A DNA stretch of 64,000 nt from Panax quinquefolius (GCA_020205615.1 CM035163.1:40000189-40064188), one strand, 5' to 3'. Numbered from the stretch's first letter, positions 46,861 through 58,750 are shown. Translations and numbers: made by a program. Notes: generated by a model not told the origin, from the letters alone.

Positions 46861-46899
46861 CCAGTAGGTTTGTGCCAGCCACTTTGTTGTGCAACTCTA

Positions 46900-46907
46900 G
46901 ACCGACC
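46900..46907. repeat. hAT target-site duplication, right copy
   Basis: GACCGACC, matching 42737-42744 exactly. Confidence 0.95.
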
Positions 46908-47026
46908 AATTAAATATCAAATAAACTTAGGTAGGTCATACTAGCGAAGGAATTCCCCGTCTCTCCCCTCCTAATTCTTATCTCACATCTCAACCAGGGA
47001 TTATATCCCTAAGCTTTGATACCAAC
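46908..47026 (-). mobile_element. Leader and primer-binding site of array unit M2
   Basis: Continuation of the internal region beyond the hAT insertion. The minus-strand reading starts with the primer-binding site GTTGGTATCAAAGCTTAGGG (47007-47026) next to the LTR, then the leader shared with 4290-4440 and 34480-34630. Confidence 0.85.
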
Positions 47027-50000
47027 TGTGACGCCCCCAAAATAGGTATACATCACCCATCTTGAGTCGCCAAATACATGGTACAAAATTCAAATACAAC
47101 TTAATTATACAACAGTCGTGTAAAATATGACAAAACATAATCTAAGAGTTTTAATAAGAATATTGTCATCTAGATAATATCCACACTCAATGGAGTCCTC
47201 ATTACATTTATTGTCACACTATTTAACAGAATATTGAGGACTACTAATGCTATCATCTAGACCGTCACTCCGTTCCCCGACTAGTCCCGGCTACGTTCTC
47301 ATTTCCTGAAGAGAACATTGAAAGAAAGAGTGAACTCAACTAGCCAAGTAAGAAATATTATGACTAAGATAATGCAGAATAAATTATCATTAGTCTTCAA
47401 CAATGTTAAACTGATAAAATAGAATAAACATCAAGTTTAACTGCAGCGGAATAAACAATCCATTAGAAGAATCAAGTAGAGCATGATATCTACTATCTTC
47501 TATGATTTAAAATGTTTTCATCAATTTTTATCGCTGAGACTCAGCTTAATAAATAAACCACATCATCCCTGCACCACGGCCAAGGATATTCATGTAATCA
47601 CCAATGGTCATGATTATACCGAATAATCCCTGGTCATAATCATACCAACAACTGTCCACCAATGAGCTACAGGCCAATGAGGACTTTTACCACATCATTC
47701 GTTACATTACGGTCATGATTATACCGAATAATCCTTGGTCATAATCATACCAAGTCCATCTTTGCACGTAAGCCAAAGATGACTTTCATCACAATATAAG
47801 CATGAGGATGATGACAATAATATAAGCATTAATCAAACGAAAATAAGGATAAATATTAAAGACTTTAAATTTATCCAAATATTATCCATCACTCAAATAA
47901 CTCATAATCTAATATTGTTAATATTATAACAATATTTTAATCACTTCTTAAATTTATAAACAATTTAATTTAATTGTTTACACTTGACCAAATAATGCAT
48001 TTAATCATTCAAAAATGTCATACTCATAAGATTTCATCACCAATGATCAAATCACTCATCAAAAATCTGCATATACCTTATATAGGATTTTCAAGCCCTA
48101 AAATCCTATTTACCAATTCTTCAACTTCACATAACATATTTAACTCATATGTTTGTAACTAAACCATTTTCATGAAAAATTACCAAATCAAATTATTATT
48201 TTTCTATCCTTTGTCCAAGCATATATACATATATTTCATACACAACACGTATTTTTTTTTATAATTTTTTAACTCCCTTAAGTATTTTTCAAAAATCAAT
48301 TTCTAATTAATTCCTTAAGAAATTAGCTACCTCAAGTTTAACTCTAGAAATTCCCAAATCTTGGCAGGATCTTACACGTGTTAATGTGAGCTTCCAGTTT
48401 AAATTTCATGGTCATCGGAGTTATAGTACTCCGGTTATAGCGATTTTCGTCAGAAAAACCTAAATATTGAAATAGTTATAACTTGCTCATTTTAAGTCGG
48501 AATGAGCTCATTTTTGGACAAGAGGTACTTTATACCATATATTTCCATGTCCCAAAAGGCCAGAATTTTTCTCACAAATTAAGTGGTAAAACAAATTTTT
48601 AAAAAATTATATGCGATAGTTTTTCTCTTTTTTTTCACTTTTCATGCTTTGTTAAAATAGTCCATACAAAAATCTACAACTCCTCTTTCAAGATTCCACT
48701 TGGAGATGTTTGAAAACTAATCATAATATCCTCCCAAATTTTTCCGAAATTTTTGAATGTCCAAAAATTACAAAAGCGCAAATGGATTTTAACTCCGCCA
48801 TGCGGTAATCCACATAAATGTGTCATTTTCACAATTTAATAAGGAATGAATACGAAGGATCATTCACCATGCATGTGGTAATCCACATGTACGAGTTATT
48901 CCAACAGTAATAATAAATAATGGAACCGGTCAAAGTAATACGCACCGCCAAGCGAGATATTCTAACGTAATAATAAAGAATGAGATAACAATGTAAATCA
49001 CCATGCATTCAATAGGCCTGCATGCACATGTGTGTTTCCAATGTAATAATAATTAATGGAACTAGGTCAGTAATAATACGCACCGGCGAGATACTCCAAA
49101 TGTAATAATAAAGAATGGAATAACAATAAAATCACCGTGCATGCGATAGATCGCTTAATACACGTGTTATTCCAACATAATAATAATTAATTGAACCAGG
49201 TCAGGCGTAATACGCACCGACATGCGATATTTCAACAGAATAATAAAGAATGGAATAGCAAAAGAATTTCACCATGTATGCGATACTTCGCATAGATAGG
49301 TTATTCCAACAGAATAATAAGGAATGGAATAACAATAGCTCTCTTCATTAATATGAAAGAAATAATACCCCTTACCTTAGAAGAAACTGGATATTGGAAT
49401 AGTTAGGTAGCAAACTTCTCTTCTTCTTTCTCTCTATAATTTCTCTCAATAATAATTGCTCTAAAGCTTTAGTGAATTGGTGAGAAATGAAGGAAGAATG
49501 AGCTTCTAATTATAAGAAAATATAGTTTCGATAATTGCACGTTTTGGGGCTCGAAATATTACAGTATAATACCTCCAACTTTTCTTTTATTATTAATTTA
49601 GTCCTGCAAGTATTATCAAACTTGCACCACCTCCCCTAATAGTAAATAATGTGAATCAATAGTTTAATCATGTGAATCAATAGTTATAATCATGTGAAAA
49701 TATGAATTACAATATAGTACCTCCATCTATACCTCCATTTTTAACTTAGTCATGCAAGTATTATCAATCTTGCACCAACTCCCCTAATAGTACAAGAATG
49801 TGATTTAATAGTACACACATGTGAACAAATAGTTATATAAACATGTGAATTAATAGCAATTAATTTCTCATTTATCCGATTAATTACCTGATTTATCAAT
49901 ATAACCCCAGACATCAATTATCATCTGAATAGATGTCGATTTCCACTAACTCTAATAATCCCAACACAATGGAACTATCAAATTCATCTTTAATTAACAC

Positions 50001-50260
50001 GAACTTATTCATCATTAATATTATAACTCACAATATTTAACAACCAGGTTGTTCCCAAGAAAGAGGGGGATTTCCAATAAAGATTTCTCCTTATTGGCAG
50101 CGCCTTGATTTAGATGACCAAACCTCTCCTCGATGTAACTTCTAGACATTGTAGAATATTGCAATTTAATAATATGAATAACTTTGTCGTCTCAATTATT
50201 GATTTAATTACAGTATAGTATAATAATATTTAATAGTATGAATAACATTGTCGTCTCAAT
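47027..50260 (-). mobile_element. Family A LTR, 5' LTR of array unit M2 (end eroded)
   Basis: Minus-strand LTR ending GGGGGCGTCACA at 47027. It carries the same ~950-bp subfamily block (47825-48780) as the LTR at 34642, a minisatellite (48780-49335) and duplicated U3 modules (49600-49790). The TATA box is mutated (TATAATTAGAAG reading at ~49508). The outer ~700 bp is lost, with a small rearrangement near 50200-50260 that repeats TGAATAACWTTGTCGTCTCAA. Confidence 0.8.
48780..49335 (-). repeat. LTR minisatellite, M2 5' LTR
   Basis: About nine degenerate units of the ~60-bp family A repeat, in the same order of variants as the array at 36425-36955. Confidence 0.8.
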
Positions 50261-50745
50261 TTAAAAATTGTGTTTGGTTGCGATTGAATAATTCTTATTC
50301 TTCTCAAATTTATAAATTTTATTTTTGAGAAGGAAGAGTATGGTTCTAACTAAAATAAAATGAATCATTCCACTCTTCATTCTATTTCTTCAATCCATTA
50401 GGTCTCAAAATAAAGAAGTGAGTAAAATGATAATCGTGAAAGGGCCAATCGTATTAACTGCTCGTGGACACCAAATATACTAATGAAAAACAATCATTTA
50501 TATAAATGTAAATCAAATATTCATCATTTCTTTTCTTTGGAGGGAGTATTTAAGTGCATATACACATAATATATAAATAAAATAAAATCTCAATTTGAAA
50601 CTTTGTGAGTAATAATAAGTTGCATTTATTAATTTATAAATTCAATAATTAGGAATAAGTGTGAAAAAGAGAAGTAAAAGTAATTATAAATTTAATAATA
50701 TTTAATTATCGACAATATTTAACAACCAATTGTAAATATTCCAAA
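50261..50745. other. AT-rich spacer with no gene
   Basis: About 480 bp that matches no LTR in the window. No coding sequence or RNA gene was recognised. It separates the minus-strand array from the plus-strand derivative P3. Confidence 0.5.
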
Positions 50746-50749
50746 TATT

Positions 50750-51064
50750 GTACTATACTGTAATTCGTATTTTCACATGTCTAGAACTATTGATTCACAT
50801 AATTTACTATTGATTCACATGATTTACTATTAGGGGAGATGGTGCAAGTTTTATAATACTTGGAGGACTAAATTAAAAATAAAAGAAAAGTTGAAGGTAT
50901 TGTACTGTAATATTTCGAGCCCCAAAATGTGCAATTATTGAAACTATATTTTCCTATAAATAGAAGCTCATTCTTCCTTCATTTCTCACTAATTCACAAA
51001 AGCTATAGAGCAATTATTATAGAGAAAGATTATAGAGAGAAAGAAGAAGAGAAGTCTGCTACCT
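50750..51064 (+). mobile_element. Family A LTR fragment (promoter part) of derivative P3
   Basis: A U3 piece with one GGGGAGATGGTGCAAG module, the TATA box (50955-50962) and the AG-rich leader. It joins gag at a TACCT microhomology near 51062. The primer-binding site, leader and upstream ORF are missing. Confidence 0.85.
50955..50962 (+). promoter_or_regulatory. TATA box in front of the P3 gag-protease ORF
   Basis: TATAAATAGAAGCTCATTC, about 160 bp before the ATG of the 324-codon ORF and in the same orientation, so the LTR promoter could transcribe that ORF directly. Expression is inference. Confidence 0.55.
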
Positions 51065-51119
51065 TATTATTTCTCACAAACTGTGTTTGTATTCAGATTT
51101 TGTAAATAGGGCTTAGTTA

Positions 51120-52094
51120 TTGGAGCGCGATAATGAGTCAACCCAACCAAGAGAGAGCAGCTGGCAAGTCGATAATACCAGTGATAGCAGTCATCGAAGC
51201 GGTGACAACAAATGTGAAGGGAATCAACATGCCAGAAATGGTAACCACTTCGGTGGTAATCATGGCCAAGATAATAGAAGTGGAAATTTCAAGAAAAGAA
51301 AGTTCAATAATGACATAAAGACGTCGGCAGCAGCACCAACACCCGTTTCAAAGGAAGAAGAACGACCATCGGCCGTATATTTCAAATGCGGACAGGAGGG
51401 ACATATCTGTCCAAACTGTACGCAGCAGTCCAAAGCATGTTACAATTGTGGAAGAGAAGGTCACCTAGCCCGATTTTGTCATGCACCAAAGTCAATTCCA
51501 GCTGGGATGGAGGCATCAAAGGTCGTCCCAGACAAGACAAAACCGGTAGTTCAAGGGAGAGCATTTGTCGTAACCTCCCAAAAAATGAGGAAGCCGAATG
51601 AGGTGATCACGGGTAAGCTAATCATAAACTCTAGCGAAGTCTATACCTTATTTGATACATGTTCTACCCATTCTTTTATTTCTCCTACTTGCGCTCAACG
51701 TTTAAATTTGACTCCAGAGAAATTAGACTTTGACTTCTCTGTTGAAACTCCGTTGGGGGAAACCTTTATCACATCCACTGTTTATAAGTCTTGTTTGATT
51801 CAAATCGGCAACCGCACGTTACCTGACGATCTTATCTCTTTGAAAATACTTGCATTCGATGTAATTTTAGGGATTGATTGGTTAACCACTCATCATGCTA
51901 AAATTAATTATTTTCGTAAGGTTGTTAGCTTTCATATTCCTAACCAACCTATTATGCGAATTCAAGCAACCAAACCATTAAAGTCAATCACTGTCATATC
52001 AAGCCATAGAGCCATTCGTTTATTTAAAAAATGGATGTCAAGCTTTCTTAGCTCATATCACATATTTAAACAAAAATACGTCCGATTTGAATGA
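51120..52094 (+). CDS. Truncated Gag C-terminus plus protease, 324-codon open frame
   Basis: The longest intact retrotransposon frame in the family A copies. The first ~60 residues are the Asn/Gly/His-rich end of Gag. A basic KKRKF stretch precedes two zinc knuckles: the first is damaged (YFKCGQEGHICPNC, first Cys lost, ~86-99) and the second is intact (CYNCGREGHLARFC, ~108-121). Protease follows (~160-290), with LFDTCSTHSF at the active site (Gly to Cys, so probably inactive) and ILGIDWLTTH. The frame ends shortly after FHIPNQP, in altered sequence before the reverse-transcriptase remnant. It lacks the capsid domain. It may make an RNA-binding fragment if transcribed from the LTR just upstream. 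It is as likely to be a chance-surviving fragment. Confidence 0.75.
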   Translation: MERDNESTQPRESSWQVDNTSDSSHRSGDNKCEGNQHARNGNHFGGNHGQDNRSGNFKKRKFNNDIKTSAAAPTPVSKEEERPSAVYFKCGQEGHICPNCTQQSKACYNCGREGHLARFCHAPKSIPAGMEASKVVPDKTKPVVQGRAFVVTSQKMRKPNEVITGKLIINSSEVYTLFDTCSTHSFISPTCAQRLNLTPEKLDFDFSVETPLGETFITSTVYKSCLIQIGNRTLPDDLISLKILAFDVILGIDWLTTHHAKINYFRKVVSFHIPNQPIMRIQATKPLKSITVISSHRAIRLFKKWMSSFLSSYHIFKQKYVRFE

Positions 52095-52978
52095 TATTTC
52101 TATTGCTAATAAATTTCCTGACGTATTCCCTGAAGAATTTCCTAGCCTACCCCAGAGCGTGAAATCGAATTTTGTATCGACCTTGAACCTGATACAAAAC
52201 CCTCAAATATTTTTTTCACCTAACATGAACGAATTATGCGCCAAAGACGTTGGCTTGAGCTGTTGAAAGATTACGTACGACCATACCATTCAATACCATC
52301 CTGGAAAAGTGAACGTGGAAGCTAACGCATTGAGTATAAGATCATATGCGGATACGAGTGCGATATTGTCAATGTTAAGGCCCATTTTGTATTACTTGCA
52401 AAGGATGAAGATAGAGATAAAGACTCCCGGAACCCACATGATGATGGAAAATATACGAGTAAAACCGATTTTAATCTATAAAGTTAAAGCCACTCAAGCT
52501 ACAGACTCAGAGTCGATGAATGTGAAGAAGAAGGTTCAAGAAGGCGTTATTCTAGAAGCAAGAATCGACAAAGAGAGGAAATCTCAACCCTCAATTTTAT
52601 TGACCCATTTGAAATCCTTGACCAAGTAGGAACTGTGGCCTATAGACTCGCTTTACCGCCAAGTATGTCTCATAACATTTTTCACATATCCATGTTACGT
52701 AAATATGTGGAAGACCCGAACCACATTATTGAGTTAGAACCGGACGAAATAGTGGAAGATTTAACGTATGAAGAGGTTCATGTTAAAATCTTGGATAAGA
52801 AGGAACATATTCTATGCTCCAAGGTTATACCTCAAGTTAAAGTTTTGTGGAGAAACCACGATGTTGAGGAAATGACCTGGGAGTTAGAATCTGAAATGAA
52901 ATCAAGGTATCCTCACCTCTTCGACATTCCAGGTACGTACCCTAATTTCGAGGGCAAAATTTCATAAGGAAGGGAGAT
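52095..52978 (+). pseudogene. Pol remnants of P3: reverse-transcriptase start, RNase H end, integrase tail
   Basis: The reverse-transcriptase lead-in (DVFPEEFPSLP-like, ~52115-52200) jumps to the RNase H end (~52215-52330, HTIQYHPGKVNVEANALS). A 106-codon frame (52309-52629) runs through the linker and jumps into the integrase tail. There it reads on in another frame (52635-52967: VAYRLALPPSMS, MLRKYVEDPNHI, and the chromodomain-like VKVLWRNHDVEEMTWELE). All catalytic cores are missing. Both junctions match those of the copy at 40743-42736. Confidence 0.85.
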
Positions 52979-53974
52979 TGTAAGACCCCGAATTTTATGA
53001 AATGAAAGTATTCAATTTTTTTATAATTATTATTTTATTTAGTAAATGGTTAAATTGATAAAAGGATTAAAACTAAGGGTGTTATGTGAAAATTTTTACA
53101 AAGTAAAGCAAGTTGTTATAAAATATTCATTTGGTCGGGGAATATTCTTTTTATCGGGGAATATTCGTACGACGACACAATCATTGGTGGACCCCACAAT
53201 GTAATTATTATTTGAAAGTTAGAAAAAAACGACAAAATTATCTTTTTATAAAAATAACGGTGAAACTTTTACCGTTAACTGTTGAAATACCCGGTAATAA
53301 AAGTACAGTAATACGCGTGGTTGCATATTAGCACACGGTATTGATTATTGATGCTTACGTAAGAAGTCACTCAGTTATACTCAATTATTGCTACAGTAGT
53401 TACTGTTCAATATTTTATTTTATTGATTCAATAATTGCTATGTTGATATTTTATATTATTGATTCAATAATTGTCATTGCACAATATTTCAAATTGTCAA
53501 ATCAATAATTCATATTATTTGAATAATATTATTAGATAGCATTATTGACAATGTCTAGAAAGTTCTGTCGAGGAAAGGGGTTTGGTCACCTAATTGCGCA
53601 CCAATAGGGAGAAATCCTTATCGGAAAGCCCCCTCTTTCTTGTGAATGACCTAGTTGTCAATATTGTAGTTCTATAATATTATTTATGAATAATAAATTA
53701 TTGATATATATATATATATATATATGATAAGGAAATATTTATTTAATATGGATTTAAATGGATGAATGTTTAGCATGTGACATTTGTTGAAAGTTGGTAT
53801 TTTATCTTTTTCGATAAAATAATTCATTCAAATATATTATTATAATATTACATTATAGTATTACGATGTGATTATATAACAGTATGATTTTTAATTTGAA
53901 TGGTAGCATTATTATAGTAAATTCATGGTATAAAAGCAAAAGAAGGTGGAAGAGAACAAATTGAATTTGAATTC

Positions 53975-54113
53975 TGATGATGTAAGCAATGATGTCATCG
54001 GAACGATGAGATAAGCAATGATGTCATCGGAATGATGAGGTAAGTAATGATGTCATCGGAATGACGAGGTAAGCAATGATGTCATATGATCGATGATATA
54101 AACGATGATGTCA
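53975..54113 (+). promoter_or_regulatory. Tandem as-1-like repeats, second LTR
   Basis: Five degenerate units containing TGATGTAAGCAATGATGTCA or TAAGCAATGATGTCATCGGA variants, one more than in LTR H, ending ~45 bp before the TATA box. One unit keeps a TGACG core (GGAATGACGAGG). Confidence 0.55.
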
Positions 54114-54157
54114 TAAATTATGGCAAAAAGACAACTTTACCCTTACTCTGCCAAGCC

Positions 54158-54165
54158 TATAAATA
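54158..54165 (+). promoter_or_regulatory. TATA box of the P3 3' LTR
   Basis: CCTATAAATAGAAGCTCATT, positioned as in LTR H. Confidence 0.6.
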
Positions 54166-54804
54166 GAAGCTCATTTCTTCATTATTTTTCACCAATTCAT
54201 TCAAGTTATAGAGAGAGAAAGTATAGAGAAAATAAGAGAGAAAGAAGAAGAGTATTCACATTACTACACTATCAGAAGTATCCAATCTCCTACTAAGGTA
54301 AGGGTAATATTTCTTTCGATTCATGAAGAGAGTTATTTCTTTCAATACTGTAAGTGGTTGTTATTCCATTCTTTATTATTCTATTGAATAACTCATCTCA
54401 CGCGGACTCTACCGCATGCATGGTGAAATTCTTTTGTTATTTCATTCTTTATTATTCGTGGAATAACTCGCCACACCTGACTACTGCATGCCCGTGAATA
54501 ATCCTTCGTATTCATTTGTTATTAAATTATGGAAATGATCTGTCTACGTGGACTATCGCATGACAGTTGAAAATTCATTTGCAGTTTCGTATATTGTTCA
54601 TTTCAGATTCCTAAATTTAAACTTACTATGGTAAATATTGCTTCTATAATTCCTGAAATTAGTAGAATATCCTTGATATTTGCGCTTCATCCAGTATCTT
54701 TTCATGAAAATATTATTCTGAGCATTCTTGATAAATTTTAACCTTTTTATGTCGGAGTACTATTCACGGGGTACTATTCTCGAAGTACTATTCATGGGGT
54801 ACTA

Positions 54805-55945
54805 TGGACTACTTCAACCGCTGGAAATTCCAGAATGGAAATGGGAGCACATTACGATGGACTTCGTGGTTGGACTTCCTAGCCATACGTATGGGTTATG
54901 ATGCCATTTGGGTTATTGTGGACCGACTAACAAAGATGCGACTCATTTTCTACCCATCAAGATTCGATTCAATTTGAACCAGATTAGCAAATTTGTATGT
55001 AAAGGAAATCGTATCGCGACATGGAGTGCCGGTGTCGATTGTCTCTGATCGAGATCCGCGTTTCACGTCAAAATTCTGGAAAAGTTTGCAGGAATGAATG
55101 GAACTCAATTGAGATTAAGTACTGCTTATCACCCTCAAACTGACGGGCAGAGTGAACGAACCATACAAACGTTGGAAGATATGCTTAGAGCTTGCGTGAT
55201 GGACTTCAAGGGAAATTGGGACGACCATTTACCATTAGTAGAATTCTCTTACAATAATAGCTATCATGCGAGTATCGGTATGCCGCCATATGAAGCTCTT
55301 TATGGGAGAAAGTGTAAAACACCATTATGTTGGGATGAAGTCGGAGAACGATGACTTTTGGGACCAGAATTAGTCCAGCAAACGGTCGACGTGGTAGCAA
55401 CAACAAGGGGCAAATTGGTAGCTGCTCAAGATCGCCAAAAGAAGTATGCCGACTTGCATCGTCAGAACCGAGACTTTGAAGTCGGTGGTTTTGTGTTTTG
55501 AAGGTATCTCCTTGGAAGGAAAGATCGATTCGGAAAGAAAGGAAAATTGAGTCCGAGGTTCATAGGGGCCATTCGAGATATTGAGCGAGTGAAAATGAGT
55601 GGCATACAAAGTTGCTTTGCCACCCGAATCGGAACACATCCACAACGTGTTTCACATTTTCGTATTTCACGTCCGCATAAAGTCGACTATAAGCACGTGA
55701 TTTCCTATGAGCCCATTCAAGTAGAGAAGAATCTGGCATATGAAGAAATTCCTGTTTAGATAATAGATAAGAAAGAACAAATGCTAAGAAACAAAGCTAT
55801 ATCTTCTGTAAAGGTTGTTTGGCGAAACCACGATGTCGAGGAGGCCACATGGGAATTAGAAGTTAGGATGAGGAGAGACTATCCCCATCTTTTTGTGTAA
55901 CCTTGTATCAATTCCGAGGACGGAATTTTTATAAGGGGGAGAGGA
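54805..55945 (+). pseudogene. Family C integrase C-terminal part (array unit C1)
   Basis: Starts inside the integrase at the MDFVVGLP region and runs to the chromodomain-like tail VKVVWRNHDVEEATWELE. It is closely similar to 62823-63952. The segment 55094-55354 is open ([13 protein letters not shown] with the catalytic Glu present, then AYNNSY-like sequence and YEALYGRK). A stop at 55352 and several frameshifts follow, so it is non-functional. The upstream part of the unit was replaced by a family A LTR. Confidence 0.88.
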
Positions 55946-58750
55946 TGTAATAACCGTAAATTTTATGATTTAATATTAATATTCATAAATAGAGCCTGTG
56001 ATTAATTATTTTATAAATGCTTACATGGCATGAGGTGAGTAACTTAAATTATGTGAAATAACCCAACTTATTAATAATTATTAAGGTGGTGTATAATTTA
56101 GTGTTATTGGGTAAATTAAATTAATTAATTTGCTACCATAATAATTAAGTATTTACATGTTTATAATCCAAATAATAAATTGGGAGTCTAGCCCAATAAA
56201 TTAATTGATGGACTTTTGAGTTAGCCCAATAAACTTGGGTTATTTAAAATCCAATTCGGAACCCAACATAATAGTTAACTGATGGTACAAGGTGTTGGTT
56301 TAATAAAATGTGGCGTGGGCAATGGGGTCTGACCGACTAGCCCCTTGTCTATGTCTCGAGATCTATTCTCTTGTCCCAAATTAAGGGTCACCAAGTACAA
56401 GGAACAAAGAGCCTAAACTCTCTTTACGCAAAACTTTCAAGTCGCTAATCCTAGGCATGCAGGGGCTAGCTAAGTGGGCGGTATGGAGTGGTTAAACAAC
56501 TCCTTAAGTAACCATTGTTCATTTCTATCACACCATGAATCCCAACATTGGGTAAAGCAAGTGTCTAGTCCATGCTTTTCTCTTTAAATATACAAGCCAC
56601 CATGGCGATCAAGTTATAGTGATAAGAGTGTTGGAGAAATCGAGTAAAGAATTCTTAGTTCTTAAGCATCACCAAATCAAGGTGTGAGATATCAAGGTTA
56701 AAGCTCGAGAAGGTATAATTTCTACTTCATTCTTAACTTGAGTCTTGTTTGATTCTCGCTTTCCTAAATTAATAGGTTAAGTATGATGAATTAGCATGAT
56801 ATAGGGTGTTTAGAAAGCTTACTTTTGTGCATGAATCGTTAATAATTATGCGAATCAAGTTGTGGCTACTCTGCAAAAATGCAGCATGTTCACCGCTTAC
56901 GAACTCCATGGGGTGCAAATTTAATCACGCATTTAGGAACCAAATTGATGGGTTCTATTGTGTTAGACCATGTATTAAGAAATTCCTTAGGTTGTATGCA
57001 TATAGTAAAGTCTTAATGAAATTAACCCTAAAAACTTAGACCTTGTCGAATAGTGTAGGCCGAAGTCTCCGAAAGAGTCGACTTCTAGATGTCTTCGGAC
57101 AAAGAGTGATGTCTTCGACAAAGCGTGTTGTCTTCTGGACAAGTCGTAATATCTTCTTGATATGGCTAAATGACTTCGACTTCAGATACGGCCGTATCGC
57201 CTTAGTTTTGGACATGGCCGTATCGCCTTAGTTTTGGACACGGCCGATGTCTTGACCCGGACACGGCGAGATGTCCCGGGACTCTCGAGACAACATCATA
57301 ACTTGATATAAGGATGGATTAATAAATATTCCTATACTGCTATAAACTATTATTACACGAATGAGTTCTAAGTAGAGAATTTTACTAACTTCGGGAAAAT
57401 AAATCTAATGCCTATAAACATGCGTAGAAAAGGGGTCGGTGGGATTAATAGATGTTATGGTATACTTAAAGCAATGAACCTCTTGGAACTACGAAGAAGA
57501 AAGATTATGAATAAACTAGCAGTGGTCAAAAGTATGAGCATGTTAGTGTACAACTATGAGTTTTGATGGGTGCAAAGAAGATACATAGAAAAAAAATATG
57601 TTATGTGTACATGTTGTTTACATATGTATATTAAGTGTGTTTGGCTAATGAATACCTATACTTACATAAATAGGACAAACATAATTCATTGAGATGATTT
57701 TCGCTATAAGTAGCAATCAACGCTAAAGGCAAGTTCCCTAACCTCACTCAAATTTACATTGAGCAAGTATCCGAACACTATTATTATTGTGTTGCAAGTT
57801 CCTTACTTCTTACACTGTATACATTCGAATTGTTGTCTCAAGCAAATATCTGTTTCTATTCGAAAATCATTTATATACCTTGACGTTGTTGCAAACATTG
57901 GATTTATTGTTCTTAAATGCATGATAAAAATTGTCTAAGCCTTTGATTCGACTAGACTAATATTATGCTATCCAAACCAATCGACTTGGTGCGGATATCG
58001 TCGTAATCTCTTCGAGATGAACAACCCTCATTAAAGGAAATTATATATTGTCGGGGAACCGACGCCAAGCGTGCATACGAGTATGATTAAATGTTATGCA
58101 TAACGTAGGGTACTTTAGGCTGATCACCTGTTGTACTCGTTTACATTGGATTATAGTGTAATACTGTTAATTCTAGTAAGAGTTCTTAGTCCTTAGTATT
58201 TTCGCCAAGACTCATTCGTGTTGAACCTCGAAATGAATAAATCCTAAAATTTTGTTGATATCCTTCAGTCTATAGCGACACCTATTGAATACTCTTGATA
58301 TATCTTGATATCCTTGAACTACCAATTATTATTATACCCTTGAAAGGTTTAAATGCTATAACTGCTTGTTCTTCTGGCTATATTACTTGCTGGGCAAACT
58401 CGTTGCTCATTCTTGCTTCCTAAAACATTACAGCTAAAGGCGGATAAGCAAGGTGGTACTTCGAGACGGACAAGGAAAGGGCAAGGCAATGTAATAACTT
58501 AGTCCTTAAGACTAGAAGTATTATTATTATTGTTATGCTTGTTATGATGTATTCAAGAATGATTAAGTTATGTTTAAGTTAATCACTGAATTGTCGTAGT
58601 AATGGTTACGGTACCTTGGGACGCAAATATTTATATTATATCAATGTAAATTTTTCTAGTATTTTCGTTGTTGATTTTAGTAAGATATTCAGAGGTTGTG
58701 CGTGATGCAATCAATTCGAGATATGGGTGTCCGAATTTTGGGGCGCGCCA
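55946..58750 (+). mobile_element. Family C LTR between array units C1 and C2
   Basis: 2,805 bp, TGTAATAACCG...GGGGCGCGCCA, preceded by a purine tract (AAGGGGGAGAGGA). It acts as 3' LTR of C1 and 5' LTR of C2. It contains a GC-rich repeat zone (57040-57300) with a 27-bp exact tandem repeat (57188-57240) and a GAGCAAGT cluster (57725-57810) like that of family B. No supported gene inside. Confidence 0.88.
57040..57300 (+). repeat. GC-rich repeats in the family C LTR
   Basis: Three copies of GATGTCTTCGACAAAGNGT-like sequence, followed by two near-exact 27-bp units starting at CGGCCGTATCGCCTTAGTTT (57188-57214, 57215-57240) and two further partial GGACACGGCGAGATGTC-type units. Confidence 0.8.

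Larger units (their letters stand above)
42745..46899 (+). mobile_element. hAT superfamily DNA transposon (Ac-like)
   Basis: 4,155 bp with terminal inverted repeats starting TAGAGTTGTACAA on the left and the complement of TTGTGCAACTCTA on the right (one mismatch in the first 11), flanked by an exact 8-bp duplication GACCGACC. Both subterminal regions are packed with GGCCTG/CAGGCC hexamers (about 42763-43000 and 46650-46860), likely transposase binding sites as in Ac-type elements. It carries one transposase gene on the plus strand. It inserted into the leader of array unit M2, and the exact TSD suggests it is younger than its host. Confidence 0.95.
52979..54804 (+). mobile_element. Family A LTR, 3' LTR of P3 (truncated)
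   Basis: Starts TGTAAGACCCCG after a purine tract (AAGGAAGGGAGAT). Same U3 type as LTR H: TA microsatellite (53704-53725), five as-1-like repeats (53975-54113), TATA box 54158-54165. It ends in TACTATTCACGGGG repeats at 54804, where family C integrase sequence begins. Confidence 0.88.

Noticed and set aside
56806..57231. Two short plus-strand frames in the family C LTR
   Set aside because: They lie wholly in LTR sequence, one through tandem repeats, with no recognisable motif or homologous frame in the other families.
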